From assembly GCA_009760855.2 (NCBI GenBank), contig WPIO01000142.1, forward strand, positions 490,001 to 532,500: a DNA stretch of 42,500 nucleotides. The letters are read 5' to 3'. The notes under the pieces were generated by a model. That model was not told the DNA's origin. It did no database searches and saw nothing but the letters and a program-made list of their open reading frames with translations. The position numbers were made by a program, and so were the translations under genes. The DNA comes from Cristatella mucedo. Taxonomy: Eukaryota > Bryozoa > Phylactolaemata > Cristatellidae. Positions 10,840 through 20,589 of this stretch are shown here, piece after piece (the first letter of the stretch is position 1; each line of letters begins with the position of its first letter).

Positions 10840-11108
10840 TTCAGTGTGCAGATGTCACTAAGCGTTACTTCACTGAGTCACGAATGAAGGATGCTCCGTT
10901 CCTTTGCTTAAAGACATTTGGCCTGACTCAGCTATGGGTCTTACTTTCTCTTTATTGTATGAAAAGAAGTCTGTTGGCTACCGAATGCATACCGAAAGTA
11001 GCTTAGGCTTTGATTGCGCTATAGAAAAATCTCCTGCATAACACCCACACCTAGTCTTTGTGACTTTGAGGAGTTGCAGACAGAGATACATTACATTACA
11101 TTACAAGG
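10840..11108 (+). mobile_element. LINE family B, 3' end only
   Basis: This is a diverged copy of the 3' UTR seen at 32385-32550 and 38240-38412. It has ctttctctttattgt, 'gaagtctgttggctaccgaatgc', 'ataacacccaca', 'ctttgtgactttga' and a terminal (ATTAC)n at 11090-11106. It is severely 5' truncated and lies in intron 3 of the TLDc gene in sense orientation. Confidence 0.75.
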
Positions 11109-11600
11109 CCATGGTAAGGAGTCACAGCCTGCCGTGGGTCACTCCCTGTCGTGTGAGCAACCTGTCAGCTGTCTTTAGCCAACAGTGCACACTTTGGCTG
11201 CAAAAGCAGACATGCAAGACGAAAGTCGGGGAAGTTAGTGGACGCCAAGCAGCTGAGCAGAGGTGCAGAGGCTTTTGAATCTTGACCTGTGTCTTGAGTC
11301 GCTGCACAAGGACTTCCACAAAGCCTCGAATTGCCGTCACTGCTGCTGCTGCTGTCGTTGCTGCTGCTGCTGCAGGATATGCCTTCCTGTGCGACACTCG
11401 GGGCTTGCAGCTCGTGCATGTGTGCAGCCAGGACATCTCTTCGGCATTTGGATCTGCCGTCAGGCGTCCTGCTTTGCTCAGAACTGGTTCGCCAAGCGCC
11501 GCCATCTCTCGGCTGCGATGCCGATAGCTTTCTAACGCACGGTGGCAGCCGGCGCGTGCTGCTAGCTGACGTGCATTTGCACACGCCGGCATGTGTCCAG

Positions 11601-11696
11601 GTGTTCGGCGCTCTGACGTCCTGCCTACTGGCCGTGAGCGACCACTTCTACGGGACTGGCGAGTCATTCCTCTTCACCTTTGCCGATCGCTTCAGG
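11601..11696 (+). CDS. TLDc gene exon 4, FYGTGE core
   Basis: This exon has 32 codons between the acceptor GTGTCCAG (ending 11600) and the donor AGG|GTAGGT (11697), phase 0 on both sides. It encodes VFGALTSCLLAVSDHFYGTG then ESFLFTFADRFR. The hallmark VFGA and S..FYGTGE.FLF.F motifs of the TLDc family are complete. Intron 4, which follows, is only 114 bp, in contrast to the kilobase-scale neighbouring introns. Confidence 0.92.
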
Positions 11697-11810
11697 GTAG
11701 GTGCCTACAGCTGCACTTTGCCAATCCTTGCCGTCTGCTTGCAGCAGTTGCCTCAGCTTTCTCAAACTTGTGGTAAAACGCACTGCTGAACCGCCGCTGC
11801 TCTGCTGCAG

Positions 11811-11884
11811 GTGTACCCGTGGACGGGCGAAAATAATCTATTCATAAGAAGTAGCCTCGACAATCTGTGGATCGGCACCGGAAA
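11811..11884 (+). CDS. TLDc gene exon 5
   Basis: This exon is 74 nt, with the acceptor CTCTGCTGCAG ending at 11810 and the donor GTGAGC at 11885. It encodes VYPWTGENNLFIRSSLDNLW then IGTG, equivalent to the V.KWTG.N.FF..GD.DSL segment of OXR1-type proteins. It ends after two bases of a codon (phase 2). The first base of the exon at 14943 completes a Lys codon. The glycine-rich loop usual here (GGGGG) is reduced to GTGKG. Confidence 0.9.
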
Positions 11885-12003
11885 GTGAGCGTCGTACGCA
11901 GTGCCGTGGCGGCTGGCGCTACAGCTTAACTTTGCCACCACCAGCAGCCTGCTGCTGCTGCTGCCTGTGCCTCACTATGAAATGAAGCTGCTGTGGGCAA
12001 CGG

Positions 12004-12930
12004 CCTTCGAGCACCTCGAATTCTCTCAACTCACTTGCTGCATGAATTGATGACATCCCCACATGGATAGCAGCAACTTTTCTAAAACTAAACAATGATA
12101 AAGCTAACTTACTAGTTATGGGCAAACCCAGTGGGATTAAGAAATTGGAAAGGCTGATGCTCAAAATTGGCTCTGCCAGCATATCTTCTGTTGAATCAGC
12201 TCGAAATCTAGGTGTCATATTCCAAAGTGACCTCTCGTTAGACGACCACATCAGCTCCACATTCAGATCTGCCTACTTTCAGCTACATAACATTGCTAAA
12301 ATTAGGGCTTGTTTAGATAAAGATACCACGTCCAAGTTGGTCCATGCATTCGTGACATCTCGTCTCGACTTCTGCAACTCACTGCTTACTGGCCTACCAG
12401 CATGTGCGATCAGGCGATTGCAGCTGGTGCAAAACTCTGCAGCTAGGCTTGTCTGTCGTGAGCGTCGCAGTTGCCACATCACTCCACTTCTCGCCGACCT
12501 GCACTGGCTCCCAGTCAAGCAACAGATCGACTTCAAGGTTTTGTCGCTCTCTTTTAGGTCACTTCATTCTATGGCTCCAGCCTGTCTCTCAGATCTTCTC
12601 CCCCACCAGGCCAAGCATCGTACCACCCGCTTTTCGGAACCTAACAGTTAACCAATACCTCGTACAAACCTCAAATCCTTTGGAGACCGTGCATTTAGTT
12701 CGTATGGTCCCAAAGCCTGGAACTCACTCCCGACTTTCGTCAGAACACCCATGACTTGACAACATTTAAAAGAACTTATAAACACACCTATTTAGGACAG
12801 CATTTAGTGGGTTCCTGTGATTCGTCCCTGATGTGCTTATGCGTGCTGACACTGTGCATGCTGCCACTAACCACATTTGCATGTTAACCCTGTGCATGTC
12901 ACCTCTAACCGAGCTATTCATGATGTTAAT
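12004..12930 (+). mobile_element. LINE family A, 5'-truncated copy in intron 5
   Basis: This copy aligns with the family A reverse transcriptase from 'ccttcgagcacctc' through LNDDK-, GSASIS..ESARNLGVIFQS, DFCNSLLTGLPACAIRRLQL to the start of the 3' UTR. The frame 12118-12651 is open, but the C terminus is frameshifted after 12650. It stops short of the hairpin tail, at 'gagctattcatgatgttaat', where the next copy begins. No reverse transcriptase catalytic motif is present. Confidence 0.88.
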
Positions 12931-12941
12931 CAAGCATTACA

Positions 12942-14537
12942 AGCAAGAACTTAAGCAACTACCGCCCAGTCTCCCTTCTACCATTCCTATCAAAGACACT
13001 GGAACGGGTCGTGGCAGACCAGCTGAACTCGTATATCGAAACCTCACACCTTGCTAGTAAGTTCCAGTCTGGCTTTAGAGCTAATCACTCCACAGAGTCA
13101 GCATTGCTTCGGGTATACAACGACCTACTTAGGAATGCAGACATGGGTAGAGTGTCTCTTCTTGTTTTGCTCGATCTTTCGGCAGCTTTTGATGCCATCG
13201 ATCACAAAGTTCTTCTAGAGCGCCTCTCATCTCGCCTGGGCATCACTGGCACTGCTCTGCAGTGGTTCAGGTCCTATCTCAGTGGGAGACTCCAGAGTGT
13301 TGACGTGAATGGACAAAGATCATCTGAAGTACCTCTAAAATATGGAGTACCTCAGGGCTCTGTGCTAGGTCCGGTCCTTTTCACCGTTTATACTCTCCCT
13401 CTCGCTGATGTGATTGCCAAGCACAATCTAGGCTTTCACTTCTATGCGAATGACACTCAGTTGTACCTTTGCTTTGATCCCTCCCAGCCTTCGAGCACCT
13501 CAAATTCTCTCAACTCACTTGCTGCATGCATTGATGACATCCGATCATGGATGGCAGCAAATTTTCTAAAACTAAACGATGATAAAACTAACTTACTAGT
13601 TATGGGCAAACCTAGTGTTATTCAGAAATTGGACAGGCTGACTTTCAAAATTGGCTCTGCCAGCATATCTCCAGTTGCATCAGCTCGAAATCTAGGTGTC
13701 ATATTCCAAAGCGACCTCTGGTTAGACGACCACATCAGCTCCACAGCCAAATCAGCCTATTTTCAGCTTCATAACATTGCTAAAATTAGGGCTTGTTTAG
13801 ATAAGGATACCACGTCCAAGTTGGTCCATGCATTCGTGACATCTCGTCTCGACTTCTGCAACTCACTGCTTACTGGCCTACCAGCATGTGCGATCAGGCG
13901 ATTGCAGCTGGTGCAAAACTCTGCAGCTAGGCTTGTCTGTCGTGAGCGTCGCAGTTGCCACATTACTCCACTTCTCGCCGACCTGCACTGGTTACCAGTC
14001 AAGCAACGGATTGACTTCAAGGTTTTGTCGCTCACTTTTAGGTCTCTTCATTCTATGGCTCCAGCCTATCTTTCAGATATACTACCCCATCAGGCCAAGC
14101 ATCGTACCACTCGCTTTTCGGAATCCAACAGTCTAGAAATACCTCGTACAAACCTTAAATCCTTTGGAGACCGTGCATTTAGCTCGTATGCTCCCACAGC
14201 CTGGAACTCCCTCCCGACCTGCATCAGAACATCCCCCGACCTGACCACATTTAAAAGAAACTTAAAAACATACCTATTTAGGACAGCATTTAGTGGGTCC
14301 TTGTGATTCGTCCTCGATGTGCTTATGCGTGCTGACACTGTTCATGCTGCCACTAACCACATTTGCATGCTGACCCAGTGCATGTAACCCCTAACCATGT
14401 TATTCATTTTGTTTGTTTTTCAAGCATGATTTTACTTACTATTCTATTGCGTATCACTTTGCAGCAAATGTAAAGCGCCTAGAAAGAGATTAAGTTCTCT
14501 GAGGGCGCTTTATCAAGTGCAATATTATTATTATTAT
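12942..14537 (+). mobile_element. LINE family A, longest reverse transcriptase frame, YAND mutant
   Basis: This is a CR1/L2-group non-LTR retrotransposon, 5' truncated. The frame is open from before 12948 to TGA at 14304-14306. It reads NLSNYRPVSLLPFLSKTLER, FQSGFR..HSTESALL, LLDLSAAFDAIDHK, YGVPQGSVLGP, then GFHFYANDTQLYL, and ends WNSLP...LKTYLF. YADD, the polymerase active site, reads YAND because GAT became AAT at about 13450, so the copy cannot be catalytically active. The 3' UTR ends with a hairpin (AAAGCGCC 14472-14479 with GGCGCTTT 14504-14511) and (ATT)n. It lies in intron 5 of the TLDc gene, sense orientation, with no endonuclease domain. Confidence 0.93.
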
Positions 14538-14655
14538 AAGCATGATTATACTCAACATTCAATTGCGGTTCCCTATGCTGCAATGTAAAGCGCCTAGAAA
14601 GAGATTGAGTTCTCTGAAGGCATTTTATCAAGTGCATTATTATTATTATTTTTAA
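14538..14655 (+). mobile_element. LINE family A tail-only insertion
   Basis: This is a second copy of just the last ~110 bp of family A (caatgtaaagcgcctagaaa, then gttctctgaaggcattttat and (ATT)n). It starts inside the (ATT)n tail of the preceding element. The right arm of the hairpin is mutated. Confidence 0.85.
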
Positions 14656-14942
14656 TTATTGGAATTGTAGCCCTATGCGGTCAGCAGCAGTTCCAGTTCG
14701 AAACGCCTCTGGAAAAAGAGAGCTTTTGCGCATGCCTGAGTACTCATTTTGGCTGGGTTGCTGGTGCCGAGCCGTGGCCATTGAGCATTGAGCATCGGCT
14801 GCTTTCGACCAGGCTGCCGGTGCTGGTGTGAGCGCTGGCTGCTTGTAGCTGCCTGGGCGTCCCTCCCCTCCTTCCGCCGTGATCGGCGATGTACGATCGG
14901 CCAGATGCACGTGACGACTGATATTTCACTTTTTGTTTTCAG

Positions 14943-15084
14943 AGGAACGTTTGGTCTCTATCTGGATGGCGACTTATGTCGAGGTCGGACGCAGCACTGC
15001 AAGACTTACAACAACGATCCGCTGACCGGCGCTGGCGAGGACTTCGTGCTCAGGCATCTGGAGGCCTGGTGCTTTTTCAGCTGA
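14943..15084 (+). CDS. TLDc gene exon 6, terminal exon with stop
   Basis: The acceptor TTTTGTTTTCAG ends at 14942 and the reading continues in phase 2. It encodes GTFGLYLDGDLCRGRTQHCK, TYNNDPL, then EDFVLRHLEAWCFFS and TGA at 15082-15084. FGL.LDGDL..GR...C.T.NN..L....F....LE.W is the canonical C terminus of TLDc domains, and the protein ends right after it as in TLDC2. No AATAAA was found within about 1 kb downstream, so the poly(A) site is unknown. Confidence 0.92.
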
Positions 15085-15120
15085 TTCCTTGATAAAGTGG
15101 CATCACAGAACGTCTTGGCT

Positions 15121-15172
15121 GCGTTGCATCGTCTTTCGACTCGACCGCGTTGCATCGTCCGTCGACTCGACC
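15121..15172 (+). repeat. 26-bp tandem duplication in the TLDc 3' UTR
   Basis: GCGTTGCATCGTC followed by TTTCGACTCGACC, then repeated with CCGTCGACTCGACC. Two units start 37 bp after the TLDc stop codon. Confidence 0.92.
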
Positions 15173-16150
15173 GCCTACTGTCGGAGTGCAGTGGAGCAGA
15201 GTCCATGGAGTAGAACCCGTCGTCGTCGTCATCTGCTACTGCCGTGCCACTCATGTCTTTTCGTGATGGCAGACGTCGGCGACAGAAGTCTCGCTCTTCG
15301 TCTGCGCCCGGTGCTGGCACGCACAATAGGGTGCAAAGATCGAAAACATGGCGAGCCCAGTCGCACTCGGTCGCGTAGTGGCCTGCCGCTGCACACAGCG
15401 ACCTCTGTCGCCTGCGGCTGGCGAGGTCTTGTGCTGATGGCTCCCCCCAGCGAGTGTCATTGCCTCTGGCACACCTGCGCAGGGCAGGCGAGCGCCAGCG
15501 ATCAGCTCTGGCTGCAGCAGCGGCGATTTACAGCATTTTCTTTGGCTACTGAGACTGAGTCTGAGCTGCCGAAACTCAACATAATTGGGGTGTCGATATT
15601 ATCGAACGATACCGGCACCTAGTGTCCACTTACAATGTTCTGTAGTGTAATCATTCGGAGTCGCTGCGGCTGCTGCTTATGCTGCTGCTGCTGCTTCTAC
15701 CACTGCCACCGCCCCAGCGTTCACCGTCAATCTGTGATTCTGGATAGCATCGCGTCACTCATACTCCCACGATGGAATGCGAACAGAATGGGCACGAGTG
15801 GTGCCGCATCTCCGCTTGGGCCTACCGCCACCTTCCTCTTGCCGTGCATTCGAACCGATCGCTTGCTGCTTCAAGCTGTCGCCGCCCTGGTCGACAGCTC
15901 GATGCAGGCGCCTCGTGAAAGGCTTGCAGCACATGGCAGGCCAGGGCTTGCAGCACGCTGCTGGTGCTCAAGGTGGAGCTGCTTGAGCAGCCGGCAGTCC
16001 TGCTGCTCTTGTTAAAGCAGCTCAACCGAGCGCTCGTCGGAGCGACGATGTAACGTGCCAGTCGGCCGGATTGTGAGGGCGTATTGAACCTCACTCAGGT
16101 GCCCGCCCGACTGCAGTATTGCAACCACTCTATGCTTCGCGCTCGGGATT

Positions 16151-16192
16151 ATCTCGGGATATCTTCAATTATATCGGGATATCTTCAATTAT
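16151..16192 (+). repeat. About 21-bp tandem duplication
   Basis: 'atctcgggatatcttcaattat' is followed by 'atcgggatatcttcaattat'. These are two near-identical units. Confidence 0.9.
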
Positions 16193-16489
16193 AGACTACC
16201 CCCACATCGGCAAGCGCTTCTTGGTAAGATTTCTTCTTTGGAACGGCTGCACCGTGACTGAGCTGAGCTCTGCGAGTAGTATTATAAGTGGCCATCAGAC
16301 GTATAGTGAGCCCTCAAAGGGGCACTGTGGATGGCTGCTGCAACGGCCGAGGAGCACACTTCTCGGGATTCCCTCGTCAGAGGGTGCATGCTTATAGTTG
16401 CTCTCATGTTCGATCACTCCATGTCTCAGGCTCTGCGTGAGTACGTTGGCACGGACTCGTGCATGCGAGAGCATGTGGTGATGGATCAC

Positions 16490-16640
16490 TAAGGCCAAGT
16501 AAGGCTGTTGCTTTTCACGACCTCGGTCCCGAGCTCATGGGTGTGAATCCTGCTGTGGGCGATTCTTTGTTGCTACTGCAAACGGGTGGTGACAGCCTTT
16601 AGGGCTCTTCAGCCACTGTTCAAAAAGAGGCTGTTAAATC
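16490..16640 (+). mobile_element. tRNA-derived SINE copy 2
   Basis: Plus-strand GGCCAAGTAAGGCTGTTGC, CACGACCTCGG and GGGTGTGAATCC, then the body 'ggtggtgacagcctttagggctctt' and 'aggctgtta'. This is the same order as the copy at 7654-7794, with a slightly degraded B box. Confidence 0.65.
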
Positions 16641-16879
16641 AGCTGGTATTTTATACACAAGTGGCTAAGCCCGCAAGCACAGCGCTTAGCTGTTGCTAGT
16701 GCATTTCGAGACGTGTGCTGTGCACGTATGCTTCTGACGTGTCCATCGCCTTAAGGACTGATGAAGAAGGTGGGTGTCACGTGCTGAACTTACCTTGTTT
16801 GCAAGGTCGGCGTTTAGTGCTCATCGGTGGCCTTTGATGCACTCATCGCGAAACACAAATCGACGGCAGCAACTAAAAG

Positions 16880-16881
<2 letters not shown>

Positions 16882-16925
<44 letters not shown>
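16882..16925 (+). repeat. (CT)n microsatellite
   Basis: About 21 CT units preceded by 'aaaagcact'. Confidence 0.97.
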
Positions 16926-16926
<1 letters not shown>

Positions 16927-17339
16927 GAATAGTAGAAAGTAACTACTGAAGTTGAAGAGCAGGGAGGGTGTAGGTAGTTTGAGGCAAGGAGTGGTTAACC
17001 AAGCATGCCACTAAGTGGTAGCTGGCATCCTAAAGCCCAAGCAGGACTGAGAGCCCGGACCGCAGCAGTTGTTGCACTGGAATTTTGGAGATGCACTTCG
17101 TGACTCGAGAGGAATCTGCAGCCACTAATTTCTAGTGCACGAGGTTGTTGAAGCTGCCTCAGCAACACTGCAATTGATGAAGGAGTCAATCTTTGGCAGT
17201 TGTGCAACGTTGTGCAAATGCATCGCTGTGATGACTGGCTAGCACTGTGCACATCCATGATTGCAGACGATATAGCGCTAGGACGTTTAATGACAAATGT
17301 AGCAGTACCTATCCAACCAAAACGAACGTATTTAGTGCT

Positions 17340-17725
17340 GTACAAGCAGAGCTTAGAGTTTAAAATTTTACTTTGATCCGTCGGGTACTGGCCAAGTTAT
17401 GGATTTTGCAAGGCACCAAGCTACTTTTTAAATCAGCCTGTTTAAAAGTCACAAGCATGCACCTCAGGCTGTAAACATGAACCTTGATGTACCAAATTTT
17501 AAACAAGTTGGTATACAAGTCGTACATGATACTGAAATCGATAAAACAAATTAATTGTAGATGTGTGTTTTTTAGTTAACTTCTCGGTTACACGTAGTTT
17601 GCATACTCATTTTTACTTTGGTGTGGAAATAGTCTCAAACTTCCGATTCCATTCCGAACATGTTTTTCTCGTGGAAGGTATCCTAAACAGATATTTGATT
17701 GTTGGAAGAATTTGCTCAGTATGTT
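17340..17725 (+). repeat. Dispersed repeat R3, copy 2
   Basis: This is homologous to 1005-1600 in the same orientation, but contains only a single 'gtcacaag' unit at the position where copy 1 has its minisatellite. It therefore shows the pre-expansion state of the element. Confidence 0.62.
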
Positions 17726-17869
17726 CTCTGCATTTGCCCTTAAATTAAAATTGAATAGCATGAAATGTCGCGGTGTCAGACAGTACAAAAACGAACTGTC
17801 ACCTCAGAAGTTGAAGGTGAGCTCTCCAAATTCTGTGTCAGTCTTAATATTGGTGTCGTCAAATCAGAG

Positions 17870-18060
17870 CTGGAAACAGGGACCTAGCCGGACAGGAAGC
17901 AGAGACAGATCCGGGAGACGGTATGGCGACAGAATCGAAGACAGAGCCGGAGCCGAGGTCAGAGCCCCATCTGGAGCCTGGAAACGCAACCAGGCCCAAA
18001 GCCGGAGTTGTAGCCGAGGCGCCAGACAGAGCATGAGCCAGAGCATAATCTGAAGCAGGC
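17870..18060 (+). repeat. Degenerate GAGCC/ACAGA purine-rich minisatellite
   Basis: Irregular repetition of cores such as gagccggagcc, agacagag and gagccagagc over 190 bp. The Arg/Ser-rich + frame and Leu-rich reverse frame are by-products. Confidence 0.55.
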
Positions 18061-18359
18061 CAAGTCGATCAGAAAGAGACAACCTATCCAAAACGCGGGT
18101 CCTGGGTAGCAAGAAATGTGTCGATCTTAGATTGTTGTGAGTAGCAGTCGTTTGAGCCGCATGCATGTAAGTGGCAGTCCACGTGGCAGGCAACTCCATC
18201 GTGCTGCTTCGATGCGAAAGGTTTGAACAGTTTAGCTATGCAGGTGTGAGCACCGGAAAAGTGAAATAAGTGAGGATGGAGACAGCGGGCCGGTAGCAAT
18301 GACTGCAATAATTGATTGGTTCAGCCTACTTGGTGGAGGAGAGTTAGGAATAAAAAAAA

Positions 18360-18515
18360 TGCTTAGCAATATTGGCAGCCTCATTCATATAGCGGCAGAA
18401 GAGTGTGTATGGCTGTCACCGCCGCATGCACTAGGCGATATAGAATCGCCAGCTGCCTGATTCGATCCCACGACATGGGTCGTGAAGAGCTACCACCTTA
18501 CCTCCTGCCAAAGAC
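18360..18515 (-). mobile_element. tRNA-derived SINE copy 3
   Basis: The reverse strand reads GGCAGGAGGTAAGGTGGTAG, CACGACCCATGTCG, GGGATCGAATC. The body matches copy 1 ('gcagcctcattcatatagcggcagaagag' in the + sense). The B box carries two changes. Confidence 0.72.
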
Positions 18516-18974
18516 CCAAGTGCAAGAGTGATTGAAGAAAGGGGCTGCACCTTTGTCGGTCGACATTAATTGAACGTCAAATGTTCTGCTGATTCGATTG
18601 TGAGTTGCTGGACACTAGCAGTTACTGCTGGTGCCGTGCATGCAGGCTGTAAGTACCGTTGTCGCTAATTAGTGCCTCGCGAAATGTCTATAGCTGGATT
18701 AGTCGGAGATGGCATTGACGATGTATGGAATTCCTATTCCTTCTATTAGGATTCTTAATGCTCGGCAGAGATTTCGTCGGCTGACACCAAATTCATTGCA
18801 GTGCGACTAGTGCACACTTACTTATCACTGAAGCTTTCCTCGGCCTACTCATCAATGAAGTGTTATGTATCTCTGGCTGTAACTCCACAATGAATCAGTG
18901 GGCGTTTTCTAAGGAGAGTCTTCTATAGCCCACTCAAAGCCTAAGCGGCTTTCGGGAGACAATAGCCTTCATCT

Positions 18975-19279
18975 GCAACTCACTGCTTACTGGCCTACCA
19001 GAATGTGCGATCAGGCGATTGCAGCTGGTGCAAAACTCTGCAGCTAGGCTTGTCTGTCGTGAGCGTCGCAGTTGCCACATTACTCCACTTCTCGCCGACC
19101 TGCACTGGCTACCAGTGAGGCAACGGATTGACTTCAAGGTTTTGTCGCTCACTTTTAGGTCTCTTCATTCTATGGCTCCAGCCTATCTTTCAGATATACT
19201 ACCCCATCAGGCCAAGCATCGTACCACTCGCTTTTCGGAATCCAACAGTCTGGAAATACCTCGTACAAACCTTAAATCT
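18975..19279 (+). mobile_element. LINE family A internal fragment
   Basis: This is about 305 bp, nearly identical to 13857-14160: CNSLLTGLPECAIRRL, NSAARLVC, ITPLLADLHWLPV, APAYLSDILPHQAKHR. It has sharp ends and neither a 5' part nor the 3' tail, so it is not a normal 5'-truncated insertion. Confidence 0.88.
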
Positions 19280-19436
19280 GCCACAACATTAATAAAGCTG
19301 CTTGATCGGCCGACCTTTGCTTTACTACAACTGCAAAAGGTACTGACTGAAATGATCATAGGTCTTGCAATTTTTGCTTTGGTAAAGTCGACACAGCTGT
19401 CCATTAGGCTGTGAGAGAGAAAGAGATAGATGGAGA

Positions 19437-19475
19437 GAGACACACAGACAAGATATATATCTTGTCTGTGTGTCT

Positions 19476-19570
<95 letters not shown>
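19437..19570 (+). repeat. Perfect 40-bp palindrome, then (TA)n and (GA)n
   Basis: GAGACACACAGACAAG (19437-19452) and CTTGTCTGTGTGTCTC (19461-19476) flank ATATATAT, giving a perfect 40-bp palindrome. It is followed by (TA)n at about 19478-19531 and (GA)n at 19532-19570. Confidence 0.97.
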
Positions 19571-19574
<4 letters not shown>

Positions 19575-19698
19575 GAGTGTGTATGTCAACCCACCCAACT
19601 GCAGATCCCAGCATATGGGCTGCAAGGTATGGCTCCTTCTGCTAAATGACTGCTAAGTTACGACGAGTCATTGCGTTATTTACTTTTGCACCGTCTAG

Positions 19699-19825
19699 GT
19701 GCATGTTCGGGCTCTATCTGGATGGCAAGCTAAGCCACGGTCGGATGTAGCTCTGCAATGCATACGACAACGACTCAATAGCTAGCGAGGACTTACTGCT
19801 AGCACATGTGAAAGCCTGGTGCTTC
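19699..19825 (+). pseudogene. Duplicated TLDc terminal exon with premature stop
   Basis: After an acceptor-like CCGTCTAG (ending 19698), the + strand reads, in the same phase 2 as the real last exon, CMFGLYLDGKLSHGRM, then TAG at 19748-19750. It continues in frame as LCNAYDNDSIAS, EDLLLAHV, KAWCF. This aligns residue by residue with the functional exon at 14943 (FGLYLDGDL..GR...C..Y.ND, ED..L.H...AWCF) and has clearly diverged. No copies of the other TLDc exons were found between 15 and 19.7 kb. It is most simply a degraded partial duplicate. A role as an alternative last exon giving a truncated domain is possible but unproven. Confidence 0.82.
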
Positions 19826-20066
19826 GTCCCCGAGCAGCCGGTGGGGTGGCCTTGTAGAACCTCTTTTTTGATATGCTGAACCGACGTCCGATTTGCCTAC
19901 CCCTAATCGAGGCTTGGTTTAACCAATGACCTAGGTCGCTCGATGGCTGTACGTTGGCGACAAGACGTGTAATTCCCTTTCCATACATGCCCACTGACGA
20001 CAAGTTTTGCGACAGGATGCAACATGGTTGACACAACGGCTCCCAGCTGAACGCTTGGCCTTTCAG

Positions 20067-20151
20067 GTACGACGTGGCCGCATCACCCTGCAGTCTCCTG
20101 GAACGAGTGCAGCTGGCCAAGATCTCGTTGAACCCCATGGCAGCTAGATAA
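20067..20151 (+). CDS. Candidate terminal exon, unrecognised
   Basis: The pyrimidine-rich acceptor GGCCTTTCAG (ending 20066) is followed by G|TAC and 27 codons, YDVAASPCSLLERVQLAKIS then LNPMAAR, and TAA at 20149-20151. The codons are GC-rich like those of the TLDc exons, in AT-rich surroundings. It lies 240 bp downstream of the duplicated TLDc exon. No family was recognised. It could be chance, or the end of a transcript that includes the 19.7 kb exon. Confidence 0.28.
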
Positions 20152-20589
20152 AGATAGTGCACTATTCAAAAATGAATTATAAATAAATAAATATATATAT
20201 GTATATATACATGTATAGGAAAGATTTATTACAATATTACAATCACCAAGGCGGTAAAAACTGCTGTTGCAGCAGACCTCAGATGGATATTCCAACATAC
20301 AGGCACCACCAGCATTGCAGTCCAAACCTGAACGAAACAAGCGAATTCCACAATTAAAGTGTCATAATGATTTGCAGCTACAAAGCACTTCACCACACCA
20401 GACTTTCCTTAAAAATCACAAGGCTCACTGCTGCCCACAAAATTTAAGTCATGCATACAAAAAGCTGCTTAGGCTACAAGTTTGCGTCAGAATATGCTCC
20501 TGCGTAACGTCAACTTTCTATTTGTGGATTTGTGGACTTGACGAGATACATTAGAATACCTTACAAAGAATGTGCACACATCGTTAGAT

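Larger units (their letters stand above)
15085..16480 (+). other. TLDc 3' flank, no poly(A) signal seen
   Basis: GC-rich sequence with CTG/CCG runs. No AATAAA or ATTAAA was seen between 15085 and about 16100. Frames here are unrecognised. Confidence 0.45.

Noticed and set aside
13769-14035. Reverse-strand 88-codon frame, repeated at 12279, 18934 and 28205
   Set aside because: Antisense shadow of the conserved LINE RT region, which explains its recurrence.
16130-16230. Exon-like 'DYPHIGKRFL' followed by GTAAGA
   Set aside because: Includes a tandem duplication, no clear acceptor and no family match; too weak to call.
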